Notes under the pieces: model-generated
Seen by the model: the letters and a program-made list of their open reading frames with translations, nothing else
Told to the model about the DNA's origin: nothing
The model's database searches: none
Origin: an uncultured Vibrio sp.
GTDB taxonomy: Bacteria > Pseudomonadota > Gammaproteobacteria > Enterobacterales > Vibrionaceae
Reading direction: 5' to 3'
Length of the DNA: 64,000 bases
NCBI RefSeq assembly: GCF_963675395.1
Contig: NZ_OY776223.1
Coordinates: 2,604,001-2,668,000 of the forward strand
In this document: one piece after another, positions 1-8,778 of the stretch
How positions within the stretch are numbered: the first letter of the stretch is position 1
Layout of the letters: each line of letters starts with the position of its first letter
Translations under genes and position numbers: made by a program

Positions 1-120
1 ATTGCTGAAATAACCTTAACCTACAACTACCAGCCTGTTTTGAATGTATTTTCCAGTGATCCTGTTCCTATCACCAGAAGCACCTTGATTAACTTAGAGC
101 ATGAAGGTTGGGGGGAATAA
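1..120 (+). CDS. TadE-like pilus assembly protein, 3' end only
   Basis: Only the last 39 codons are inside the window. An open frame runs from base 1 to a TAA at 118-120. The stop overlaps the next start (TAATG), so the two genes are translationally coupled. The fragment (beginning IAEITLTYNYQPVL) carries no diagnostic motif. The TadE assignment is inferred from position: in Vibrio tad clusters tadE directly precedes tadF and tadG, both recognisable just downstream. TadE is a minor pseudopilin of the tight-adherence (Flp) pilus system. Confidence 0.5.
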   Translation: MAEITLTYNYQPVLNVFSSDPVPITRSTLINLEHEGWGE

Positions 121-644
121 TGATGAAATTACCAACCCGACAAAAAGGCGCGTTCACCATTGAGCTGTTTTTTGTGTTGATTGCGATTGTGACCATTTTT
201 TATTTTATGACCGATCTTAGCGATAAGATAATGGCAAGAGCACAACTCGATCGTGGTAGCTTTGCTCTGGTGAATATACTCAAAGAGCGCAGTCGTTATT
301 ACGATGAAAGAGTAAATATAGACGCGACGGATACGTCACAGATGCAAACTCTGGCCGCCCGTTTACTGAATACCACGGAGAACAGCGTGGCAATCAAGAT
401 TGAAGCGCTGCATAACAAAACCGGTTGGCAAGAGTTCGAAAGTCAGCAATACACAAGTTTAGGCTGTAACGCCATTGCGTTGAAAGATAAATCGGATCTT
501 GTCCCTGTTGAAAATGGCGTCGTGTTTCCCTTGTATCAAGTGACGCTGTGCCAAAAGAAAAACTCTTGGTTTGCAACACTTTGGGGGGAATCCGGCGAAC
601 CGACAATGACAATTACATCCAGTTCCGTTGTGGTGGGGAGGTAA
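120..644 (+). CDS. tadF: TadF-like pseudopilin of the tight-adherence pilus
   Basis: This 174-residue protein has a short basic N-terminus followed by a prepilin-like segment, GAFTIELFFVLIAIVTIF, at about residues 10-27. A glycine precedes the hydrophobic stretch and a glutamate lies at its fifth position, as in TadE/TadF pseudopilins that are processed by a dedicated prepilin peptidase. The rest is a small exported domain with cysteines. The ATG at 120 overlaps the previous stop and sits behind a GGGGGA Shine-Dalgarno sequence. An upstream in-frame TTG at 108 is less likely. The gene lies between a TadE-like end and tadG, which supports the name. TadF family members diverge strongly, so the call rests on the N-terminal motif and the order. 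Confidence 0.7.
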   Translation: MMKLPTRQKGAFTIELFFVLIAIVTIFYFMTDLSDKIMARAQLDRGSFALVNILKERSRYYDERVNIDATDTSQMQTLAARLLNTTENSVAIKIEALHNKTGWQEFESQQYTSLGCNAIALKDKSDLVPVENGVVFPLYQVTLCQKKNSWFATLWGESGEPTMTITSSSVVVGR

Positions 645-646
645 TC

Positions 647-2176
647 ATGAGGTCCATTATCAGGCAACCGTTCAGAACCCCGTCCATACGCAAGCAGAAA
701 GGGGTTGCGGCAATTTGGTTTGCGCTCAGTCTTGTCCCTGTCCTTGGGATCACGTTTTTTGCCGTAGAAGGCACACGTTATATCCACGAGACCAGTCGTT
801 TACGGGACGCAGCGCAAAGTGCCGCATTGGCCATTACGATTGATGACATGGCAAACCAAGCGGATGCCTTAGCGACGAAATACATCCAGGATTATGTGCG
901 TGATATTTCTCATGTCGATATTCAAACCGTTAGGACCTATGAAGAGCCGACAGAGGCGAACGACAATACTGAGAAAATTCAGTATTCGGTGCAAGCGGTA
1001 ACGACGCACAACTCTTGGTTTGCCAATAACTTGATCCCGTCATTTAACGCACAAGAGAAGCTGGCCGGGCAAGCCGTCGCGGCTAAATACCCGTTCAATT
1101 TGGGTGATAAAATCATTGATTTGGTCCTGGTGAGCGACTTCTCTACTTCAATGAATTGGGATTGGCAGGGCGAAGTGAAAATTGATCTGTTGAAACACGC
1201 AGTACAGAAGATTTCTGAGCGTATTTTAGTGCCAAGAGCTGGTGAAACCGAGGTGCTCAACCGAGTGGCGATTGTGCCTTTTAACCTTAGGGTGCAAGAG
1301 AAAATACAAGACAGATTATATTCAAGCAGCCAGGTCAGATACAAAAATGATGTAAATCCGGATATTTCGCCAGTGTCATACGAGCAAGTGGACTGGTCTT
1401 ATTGGGCAAGATTTTCAGAAAGGGATGTAGAGGATTGTGTCGATAGGCGGAGAGACTGTCCGGGGAGTGGAAGGCAAGAACAAAGGGCGAAACGAAGAGA
1501 GGCAAGACGAATCATTGATGTGTTGGATCGAAATGGAGGTATTAACTATCTGGAAGTGCCGGTTTATATCGATTATGCCAACTCCGTGAGTGATATGTTT
1601 AACGACAAAGTTGCTGAGCCTGATTTAACTTTCCATTTTGATTCCAACGATAACCGACTCTACAGTGGGCAGCTAACCAGTGCTGGTAAGAATGGCTTTT
1701 ATACCATTCCGCTTACGGCAGATAAAAGCACACTCGAAGAGATGCAAAGCATGAGATCAGGCGGTTATACCGCGGCATACCAAGGAATGTTGCGTGGTTT
1801 TCAGGTGATGGAAAGTGGACGCCCCGCCTCTGGCAGCGGTGAAGATGATATTCAGCAATATAACGAGCGCCTTAAAATACTGATTGTGATCAGCGATGGT
1901 GAGGAATATCCATTTGATGATATTTTGCCAAAACTTGTCGATCAAGGCATGTGTAATAAAGCGCGACAGCATTTTGAAACCGCTGAGGGCTATTTATATA
2001 TCGGCGTGATAGGGGTGGATTTCAGTGCTTCCGCGCAAAGTGGTTTCCAAGACTGTGTGTTGAACCCGGATGAAGACATTATTGATGTGACAGAAACAGA
2101 AGACTTTATTAAGAAAATCGAAGAGTTAATTCAAAAAGGATCTCGTGGTAGTGGTGTGTCGAGACTATATGGGTGA
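647..2176 (+). CDS. tadG: TadG-like pilus assembly protein with von Willebrand A domain
   Basis: This 509-residue protein has an N-terminal membrane anchor (residues about 15-40, ending FFAVEGTRYI) of the kind shared by TadE/F/G proteins. A von Willebrand factor A domain follows, with a MIDAS metal-binding motif D164-F-S166-T-S168 and a later ISDGEE strand. TadG proteins act at the envelope in Flp-pilus assembly or anchoring. The ATG at 647 has a strong GGGGAGG ribosome site; an upstream in-frame start at 548 lies inside tadF and is rejected. The region around codons 260-305 is rich in charged residues and arginine and is probably an insertion loop within the vWA fold. The stop overlaps the next gene's start (GTGA). 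Confidence 0.75.
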   Translation: MRSIIRQPFRTPSIRKQKGVAAIWFALSLVPVLGITFFAVEGTRYIHETSRLRDAAQSAALAITIDDMANQADALATKYIQDYVRDISHVDIQTVRTYEEPTEANDNTEKIQYSVQAVTTHNSWFANNLIPSFNAQEKLAGQAVAAKYPFNLGDKIIDLVLVSDFSTSMNWDWQGEVKIDLLKHAVQKISERILVPRAGETEVLNRVAIVPFNLRVQEKIQDRLYSSSQVRYKNDVNPDISPVSYEQVDWSYWARFSERDVEDCVDRRRDCPGSGRQEQRAKRREARRIIDVLDRNGGINYLEVPVYIDYANSVSDMFNDKVAEPDLTFHFDSNDNRLYSGQLTSAGKNGFYTIPLTADKSTLEEMQSMRSGGYTAAYQGMLRGFQVMESGRPASGSGEDDIQQYNERLKILIVISDGEEYPFDDILPKLVDQGMCNKARQHFETAEGYLYIGVIGVDFSASAQSGFQDCVLNPDEDIIDVTETEDFIKKIEELIQKGSRGSGVSRLYG

Positions 2177-2865
2177 AAAATATGACCAGAACAAGAGTAA
2201 TAACAGGAATGCTGGTGGTCGGTTTTACAACGTTAAGTGCCAATGCCAGCGATGTAAGCTCAAAATTGACAGAATATTGCGCGACCGCTTTTTATGAATA
2301 CTCGCACTCGATTGAAGTCGGAGAGGTGACTGGTGTTGCCACTCACCGCAACGGTTTTTTGCAAGTCACTGAAAGCAGCAATGCTCCAGAGCTAAAACAG
2401 GCGTTGATGAAGAATTCTTCACTATTAACCAACCCAAGCGATTGCCTAACCTATATTTCTAACTTAGGCATTGCCCAATTTAGCGGTGAAGTGGGAGACA
2501 AAGGTCGTTTGATTGCCCGGGTTCACTTTGCTTTTGACCGCTTTAATCTCACGCCATTAGCCAGAGAGGTATTGAGTGGGGTTGCCCGTCAATTAGCACT
2601 AAGCAACTACCGAGTGACTGTTGAAGGCCATACCGACTGGATCGGTACTGAGGCATACAATCAAGGGCTTGGTTTTAACCGTGCGCAGAGTACCGCCAGT
2701 GAATTGGTGAAATATGGCGTGAAATGGAAAAACACTGAGCTGAAGTCGTTTGGTGAATCCGAGCCAATCGCAACTAATGAAACCTCTCAAGGACGTTCGA
2801 AAAACCGCCGAGCCGATGTGTACATTCCCGCTAACGAGCAAGAGCAACCTCAAGCGATGGAGTAG
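2173..2865 (+). CDS. OmpA-family outer-membrane/peptidoglycan-binding protein of the tad cluster
   Basis: This 230-residue protein has a signal peptide (hydrophobic core about residues 9-22, likely cleavage after SANA). Its C-terminal OmpA-like domain (about residues 115-225) shows VHFAFDRFNLTP, VEGHTDWIGTEAYN, a GFNRAQS helix, and GRSKNRRADVYI. These are the conserved elements of the peptidoglycan-binding OmpA/MotB fold. There is no recognisable eight-strand barrel, so it is probably a periplasmic or lipid-independent anchor. The GTG at 2173 overlaps the tadG stop. An in-frame ATG at 2182 is an alternative that would shorten the signal peptide by three residues. Coupling to tadG suggests that it anchors the Tad apparatus to the cell wall; that role is inference. 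Confidence 0.75.
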   Translation: MKNMTRTRVITGMLVVGFTTLSANASDVSSKLTEYCATAFYEYSHSIEVGEVTGVATHRNGFLQVTESSNAPELKQALMKNSSLLTNPSDCLTYISNLGIAQFSGEVGDKGRLIARVHFAFDRFNLTPLAREVLSGVARQLALSNYRVTVEGHTDWIGTEAYNQGLGFNRAQSTASELVKYGVKWKNTELKSFGESEPIATNETSQGRSKNRRADVYIPANEQEQPQAME

Positions 2866-2890
2866 ACGGTTTTCCATACCTCAACAAAAC

Positions 2891-2920
2891 CGGGCACTTA
2901 TTTTGTTGTGCCCGTGGTTT
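2891..2920 (+). terminator. Possible terminator after the tad operon
   Basis: CGGGCAC (2891-2897) pairs with GTGCCCG (2908-2914) around a T-rich 10-base loop, 26 bases after the OmpA-like stop. The downstream T tract is weak (GGTTT). It may also serve chrA arriving from the other strand. Confidence 0.35.
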
Positions 2921-2951
2921 GCCTGGAGGTAATTATTTGTTCATATGAGTT

Positions 2952-4091
2952 CTACATTGCGCCACTGATAAAACCTGAAGCAACAAAAAACACAATCATC
3001 CACAGTATCGAAACCTTCAGTTTATTAAGCAAATAAAAGCCAGCAATAACCAGCGCCATATCAATCGGATTAACCACTGCGCTGCTAAACACCGGCTGGT
3101 AAAGTGCAGCCAATAGCAAACCTACAACGGATGCATTCACACCACTGACGGCACCAGAAACGGCGGGTTTCGCTGCCAGTTGTTGCCAGTTTTTTAATAC
3201 ACCAAGTAATAGTAAGAAACCAGGCAGGAAGATACCCAGTGTCGCCACTAACGCGCTAAGGAGCGGTGTGTCTGATAGCTCATAACCTATGTAGGTAGCG
3301 AAAGTAAACATTGGCCCTGGTACGGCTTGGGCGGCTGCGTAACCGGTTAAAAATGCGTCCTGGCTGATTTGGCCGCCGAGGATATTTTCCAACAAAGGAA
3401 GTACTACGTGGCCACCGCCGAATACTAAACTTCCTGCCTGAAAGAAGCCGTTAAACAGACTTACCATTGGGGTTGTATGTGCAATGAGAGGTAACCCGAA
3501 AAGTAGCACTGCAAACATTACGAGCGGTATTAAGTTGGGTTTAAACGGCTGTGCAGGAATGGCAGATTCTTTCTTCAAGTAGCGTACGCCTACCATACCA
3601 GCGACAATCAAAACCAGCATCTGAGTTGTGATGCTTGGCACCAGTAAAAGTGCGATGGCGGTTGCGACACATAACCCAGCTGTCAATTTGGTTTGGCAAA
3701 AGTTCTTGTACATCCCCCAAGTCGCATTGGCCACAACAACAACGGCTAATAGCTTTAAGCCGTGAACGATGTTTTGGAACCAAGATGTATCGGTGACTTG
3801 GCTGCTTACCATGGCTAATACCAGCATGATCAGCACTGAAGGTAGCGTAAAGCCTATAAAAGCCGCGCATGCTCCTCCTAATCCGTCACGTTTATATCCC
3901 AATGCAAATCCCACCTGACTGGAGCCTGGGCCGGGTAAGAACTGGCTCAATGCAACGATTTGAGCATACTCGCTGTCATCCAGCCATTTGAGCTTTTCAA
4001 CGAAAGTTTGGCGGAAGTAGCCAATGTGAGCGGCAGGGCCGCCAAAGCTGATCCAACCGAGCCAAAAGAAAGTTTTAAAAATGGTGAACAT
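2952..4091 (-). CDS. chrA: Chromate transporter, CHR (ChrA) family, two-domain form
   Basis: This is a 379-residue polytopic membrane protein of the CHR family, which exports chromate or related oxyanions. It contains two homologous halves. The N-terminal half has FGGPAAHIGYFR and LSQFLPGPGSSQVGFALGY. The C-terminal half repeats the signature as LVFGGGHVVLPLLE and AAQAVPGPMFTFATYIGY. The duplicated G-G-G/PGP pattern defines the long-chain ChrA type, and the length is usual for it (about 380-400). It is transcribed divergently from a LysR regulator across a 114-bp gap holding a LysR-type operator, so that regulator probably controls it. The substrate cannot be read from sequence, and many CHR proteins have not been shown to move chromate. 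Confidence 0.85.
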   Translation of the reverse strand: MFTIFKTFFWLGWISFGGPAAHIGYFRQTFVEKLKWLDDSEYAQIVALSQFLPGPGSSQVGFALGYKRDGLGGACAAFIGFTLPSVLIMLVLAMVSSQVTDTSWFQNIVHGLKLLAVVVVANATWGMYKNFCQTKLTAGLCVATAIALLLVPSITTQMLVLIVAGMVGVRYLKKESAIPAQPFKPNLIPLVMFAVLLFGLPLIAHTTPMVSLFNGFFQAGSLVFGGGHVVLPLLENILGGQISQDAFLTGYAAAQAVPGPMFTFATYIGYELSDTPLLSALVATLGIFLPGFLLLLGVLKNWQQLAAKPAVSGAVSGVNASVVGLLLAALYQPVFSSAVVNPIDMALVIAGFYLLNKLKVSILWMIVFFVASGFISGAM

Positions 4092-4151
4092 GCTGAGCCT
4101 ATTTGTCTAAATAGAATTTTATGTTGTTAATTTAGCGAGTGGTTTAAAATG

Positions 4152-4172
4152 ATTCAAATTGATAATCTGAAT
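4152..4172. promoter_or_regulatory. LysR-type operator between chrA and its divergent regulator
   Basis: ATTCA at 4152-4156 and TGAAT at 4168-4172 form a perfect inverted repeat with an 11-base spacer, the T-N11-A architecture of LysR-type recognition sites. It lies 34 bases upstream of the regulator's GTG start and 61 bases from the chrA start. Confidence 0.55.
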
Positions 4173-4205
4173 TTAATTTATGAATGAAATAGGATAGGTG
4201 CTCTA

Positions 4206-5123
4206 GTGAAAGACGAAGTCCAATGGCGTAACATTGACCTGAATCTATTGGTGACATTTTCTTACCTATATCGCTATCGGAGTGTTAGTTTAGCGGCTGA
4301 AAATAGCTATGTTAGCCAATCTGCAATGAGCCACAGTTTATCTCGATTACGGTTACTTTTTGATGATCCTTTATTTGAGCGTAAAGGACACAAAATGGAG
4401 CCAACTGAACTTGCCCATAATATTGCTCCAATCGTACATAAGCTGTTGGACTCAATTACCAAAGAGTTACTGACTAAATCTGAGTTTCAGCCTCAGAGCT
4501 ACTCGGGTGTGTTTCATATTGGTTTAACTGATTATGCTGAATTCATTTTTGCGCCAGCTATCTATGATCAAATTCATAGGCAAGCTCCAGAGGCGAAAAT
4601 CAGTTTTATTAATGTTGATCGAAGTAATTACATGCAAAGAACCGAGCGAGACAAGTTGGATTTTGTGATCGGCAGTATACCTGCTCCTGAAGAGGATTAT
4701 TCTAGCCAGTACCTTTATACCGAGAAGCACGTTTGTTTATGTGATAAGCAGGTGTTGAATGGTAAGGAGTCGTTATCTATCAGCGCGTTTTCCAAGATTA
4801 AGCAAGCATTAGTCAGCCCTGATGGAAGCCTAAAGACACAAGTAGACCAAAAGCTCGCAGAGTATGGTTTGAACCGCCAGGTCACCGTGGCCTCACGTAA
4901 TTTTCTTACTATTCGTCATTTACTTAAACAGCGAGATCTCATCGCGATTGTGCCGGAAAAAATGGCGCAGGCCGAAGGTTTTTCAGATGATTTAGTGACG
5001 GTTAAGCCACCTATTGTGGTGGCTGATTTTGATATTTCTATGGTTTGGCATACCAGTCGCGCAAATGATGAGAAAGGCATCTGGTTGAGAGAGGTAGTGG
5101 CAGAAACGATCACCTCTCAGTGA
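4206..5123 (+). CDS. LysR-family transcriptional regulator, likely regulator of chrA
   Basis: This 305-residue protein has an N-terminal winged helix-turn-helix (about residues 9-68: LNLLVTFSYLYRYRSVSLAA, YVSQSAMSHSLSRLR, DPLFERKG) and a periplasmic-binding-protein-like effector domain from about residue 95. The arrangement matches the NodD/LeuO-like subgroup of LysR regulators, whose N-termini read W-x-x-IDLNLL. The start is GTG at 4206, behind AGGATAGG; the next methionine would delete part of the DNA-binding domain. It is divergent from chrA, with a well-formed operator between. It converges with the EbgR-like gene, the two stops being 6 bases apart. Confidence 0.85.
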   Translation: MKDEVQWRNIDLNLLVTFSYLYRYRSVSLAAENSYVSQSAMSHSLSRLRLLFDDPLFERKGHKMEPTELAHNIAPIVHKLLDSITKELLTKSEFQPQSYSGVFHIGLTDYAEFIFAPAIYDQIHRQAPEAKISFINVDRSNYMQRTERDKLDFVIGSIPAPEEDYSSQYLYTEKHVCLCDKQVLNGKESLSISAFSKIKQALVSPDGSLKTQVDQKLAEYGLNRQVTVASRNFLTIRHLLKQRDLIAIVPEKMAQAEGFSDDLVTVKPPIVVADFDISMVWHTSRANDEKGIWLREVVAETITSQ

Positions 5124-5129
5124 GAACGT

Positions 5130-6251
<1,122 letters not shown>

Positions 6252-6327
6252 TTAATGACTTTTCTCCTCAATATAGAGCCCCTTGTTTTTCATTAACGGT
6301 GTTTAATTGATCAACTTAATTAATTTT

Positions 6328-6343
6328 GTGGTAACGTTTACAT
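6328..6343. promoter_or_regulatory. GalR/LacI-family operator-like palindrome upstream of ebgR-like gene
   Basis: GTGGTAACGTTTACAT resembles the GalR/LacI-family palindrome GTGnAAnCGnTTnCAC, with the central CG and most half-site bases conserved. It lies about 205 bases upstream of the EbgR-like start and may be used by that protein or by the GalR-like one. Confidence 0.45.
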
Positions 6344-6532
6344 TTATGGGGGTTGATCACGGATTTCGATCGATATTGGTTGCTAGAATTTAGCCTGTTC
6401 TTTTTCAACTATGCCCGTGTTGGGCTGATGGTCCTGGCAGAGTGCAGCGCATAAAAAAACAGCACACGATTAACTGGCTTTGGAAACACGCTATTCGATA
6501 TTTGGGAAGACCAAATAAACCAGATAATGGGG

Positions 6533-6554
6533 GCTCAACAGTGGGGTGTTGAGC
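6533..6554. other. Perfect 8-bp hairpin without T tract
   Basis: GCTCAACA and TGTTGAGC flank a GTGGGG loop. There is no U run after it on either strand, so it is not a standard terminator. Its role is unknown. Confidence 0.4.
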
Positions 6555-6763
6555 TCTGGGGGTTGCTATCAGCAGCAAACTGTTTATTAGTTTGAATTTA
6601 TAGATAGCGTTTTGGGTGGGCGATTACCAGCTTAACTAAGTCGTTGATCATTATTGTCCTAGACGAGATGAACAGCGACTTACCTAGGGTGGTAGTTAGC
6701 CCACTTTTTTCTTACTAAGGCAGCAGTGATCTTAATCAGGTCTGGTCAACTATTGTTGATAAA

Positions 6764-7762
6764 TTATACTTTTGCCACAGAATCTCTGCGAACCAACGTA
6801 GGGCTAAAAATGATCGTCTCATCTTCAACTTTTTCGTTACGAGAAAGCGCTAATGCTAAACGAGTAGCGCGTTCTGCCATCATTTCAATAGGGTAGCGGA
6901 TGGTGGTTAACCCTGGATGGACAAAGCGAGCTATGAGTCCGTCATCAAACCCCACCATAGAGACTTGTTGCGGTACATCAATGCCATTTTGATCCAATGT
7001 TGCTAAAGCGCCAGCAGCCATGTAGTCGTTATAGGCGACAACACCTGTTATTTCGAGAGACTTAGTCAGCAGGTTGGTCATTGCTACTTCGCCACCATCA
7101 CTGTTTGGTTCGCCATATTCGACGTAGCTTTTTGACAGTTCAATACCATGTTCTTTTAGTGCATTTTGATAACCTTGCAGGCGTTCGTCGGTATCTTCGA
7201 TGTCGTGAGAAGAGGCGATACAGGCAATCTTACGATGCCCGTGACGAATCAAGTATTCAGTGGCTAAGAACGCGCCTTTGCGGTTGTCGAGGGAAATGCA
7301 GCGCTCGGCTAGTTCGGGAATATGGCGATTGATTAAAACCATTCCTTTGACTTCTTGTGCGTAGGCGATGAGTTCCTCGTCAGAAAGCCCTTTTGCGTGA
7401 ATGACAAGAGCATCACAACGACTGTTGACCAATAAATCTAAAGCTCTGCGCTCGTCGTCCGCATTATGGTAACCGTTGCCAATCAGGATGTGCTTACCAT
7501 TTTCACGCGCTACGTTGTCAACTGACTTTACTAACGTACCGAAAAATGGATCAGATACATCGCCTACTAGCACTCCAATAGTGTTGGTGCTCTGGCTAAC
7601 CAATGCCCGGGCTGCGGCATTAGGGCGATAGCCTAATTCGCGCATGGCTAGTGTCACAGCATCAATCGAGTTTTGGCTTGCTTTTGGTGATTTATTGATT
7701 ACGCGAGAGACGGTGGCGACCGATACGCCGGCTTCTTTTGCAACATCTTTGATGGTTGCCAT
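6764..7762 (-). CDS. galR: Galactose-operon-type repressor, LacI/GalR family
   Basis: This 332-residue protein begins MATIKDVAKEAGVSVATVSR, the GalR/GalS helix-turn-helix. Its effector domain shows VGDVSDPFFGTLVKSVD, LIGNGYHNADDERRAL, VVAYNDYMAAGALATLDQNG and a C-terminal IFSPTLVRRDSV, all nearly superimposable on E. coli GalS/GalR. GalR proteins repress galactose uptake and catabolism and are released by galactose. No gal genes lie in this window, so targets must be elsewhere. The start has the family's usual N-terminus. Upstream are two half-perfect GalR-like sites (7858-7866 and 7891-7906), consistent with autoregulation. GalR and GalS cannot be told apart from sequence alone. Confidence 0.8.
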   Translation of the reverse strand: MATIKDVAKEAGVSVATVSRVINKSPKASQNSIDAVTLAMRELGYRPNAAARALVSQSTNTIGVLVGDVSDPFFGTLVKSVDNVARENGKHILIGNGYHNADDERRALDLLVNSRCDALVIHAKGLSDEELIAYAQEVKGMVLINRHIPELAERCISLDNRKGAFLATEYLIRHGHRKIACIASSHDIEDTDERLQGYQNALKEHGIELSKSYVEYGEPNSDGGEVAMTNLLTKSLEITGVVAYNDYMAAGALATLDQNGIDVPQQVSMVGFDDGLIARFVHPGLTTIRYPIEMMAERATRLALALSRNEKVEDETIIFSPTLVRRDSVAKV

Positions 7763-7857
7763 ATTTGACCTTTCTGGACGAGAACATTTGACTGAAAGTA
7801 TTAAACACCCATCGTGTAATCAGTGCAATTTGGCTTTTTGGTTTATGAGGTGTTGAA

Positions 7858-7906
7858 CGCTTACACTATGTAAATACTGAATTTATTTCAGTGTAAACGT
7901 TATATC
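7858..7906. promoter_or_regulatory. Two GalR-like operator sites upstream of galR
   Basis: GTGTAAACG at 7891-7899 is a perfect left half of the GalR palindrome, followed by a degenerate right half to 7906. CGCTTACAC at 7858-7866 is a perfect right half with a poor left half. They lie 96-144 bases upstream of galR. Pairs of partial sites are typical of looping or autoregulation, but this is inference. Confidence 0.4.
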
Positions 7907-7997
7907 TAGCGTCAATAGATTCCCGAACAAGCACTCTCGTTGTCATTGGGCATCACATTGAGATAGGAGTTAAAAGCATTCTTGGACACGCAATCGT

Positions 7998-8549
7998 CTA
8001 AGCATGCTGTGCTATCAAAGCATCAATCAACTCATAGTGGTGGTCTTGGACGCCCGCGAGATTACCGTATTTAGGTTCATGGCGATCATTCTCTTTCGCG
8101 TGTTGCCAACCTACGGTATGCATAACAAAGTGTTCTGCAAAAGCGTGGGAAACCTCCAGACAACCAGCCAAAACGGTATCAACATAGCTTTGCATGATAG
8201 GGCTATTAGAGCAGGGTGGCAGTGGTTCATCTTTTACATAAACCCAAATCGCGTGATCGGGATTAAATGGCTGATCTGTTTCAATTTGATCGGGGCGAAG
8301 CTGAATGCGGTGGTAGCCACGTTCGCGGCGATCGAAGTCTGATAACGCTTCATCATTGACTTCCAGCAATACACCATTGACTTGTCCGTGGCCTTCATTA
8401 ACTACCAATGGAGACAAGGTATAGCTCTCATCGATTTTTCCCCAATAGCGAACTAAACCGTGTGCAATAACTGGAATCGCCGTTCCTGTTTGTCCGGTCA
8501 ACTTTCGTGAAGCGGAATTAATCAAGCTGCCGTAGCCGAATATGTACAT
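7998..8549 (-). CDS. Gamma-glutamylcyclotransferase-like (AIG2/GGCT fold) protein
   Basis: This 183-residue protein starts MYIFGYGSLI, the YGSL substrate-loop motif of the gamma-glutamylcyclotransferase superfamily. The probable catalytic acid is the glutamate in FDRRERGYHRI, about residue 96. Members convert gamma-glutamyl amines or peptides to 5-oxoproline, but many bacterial homologues are uncharacterised. It is monocistronic, flanked by galR (same strand) and divergent from nnrS. The start follows a GGGACG sequence. A specific substrate cannot be assigned. Confidence 0.7.
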   Translation of the reverse strand: MYIFGYGSLINSASRKLTGQTGTAIPVIAHGLVRYWGKIDESYTLSPLVVNEGHGQVNGVLLEVNDEALSDFDRRERGYHRIQLRPDQIETDQPFNPDHAIWVYVKDEPLPPCSNSPIMQSYVDTVLAGCLEVSHAFAEHFVMHTVGWQHAKENDRHEPKYGNLAGVQDHHYELIDALIAQHA

Positions 8550-8647
8550 CTTATTTACGTCCCTTAAGTCATTTCGAAGCGTATTTTCTTTATACCTAAC
8601 CCTTCATAGAAGCACAAACTTTACCCCTAAAGTATAATCTTTTTATT

Positions 8648-8670
8648 AACATGTATTTTTAATATATGTT
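8648..8670. promoter_or_regulatory. NsrR-like operator upstream of nnrS
   Basis: A 23-base imperfect palindrome has half-sites AACATGTATTT and TAATATATGTT around a central T. Nine of eleven positions match between arms. It resembles the NsrR recognition sequence (ATGYATTT and its complement). NsrR is a nitric-oxide-sensing iron-sulphur repressor known to control nnrS in related bacteria. It lies 108 bases before the preferred nnrS start. Confidence 0.6.
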
Positions 8671-8778
8671 TGTGGTAGCATCAATTGAGACGCTGAGAAT
8701 ACGATCGTGGGCAAGAATGATGAGAGCACTGGCAACATTGGTACTAACCAGCATGGAAAGAATTTCGAGGGCAAAATA

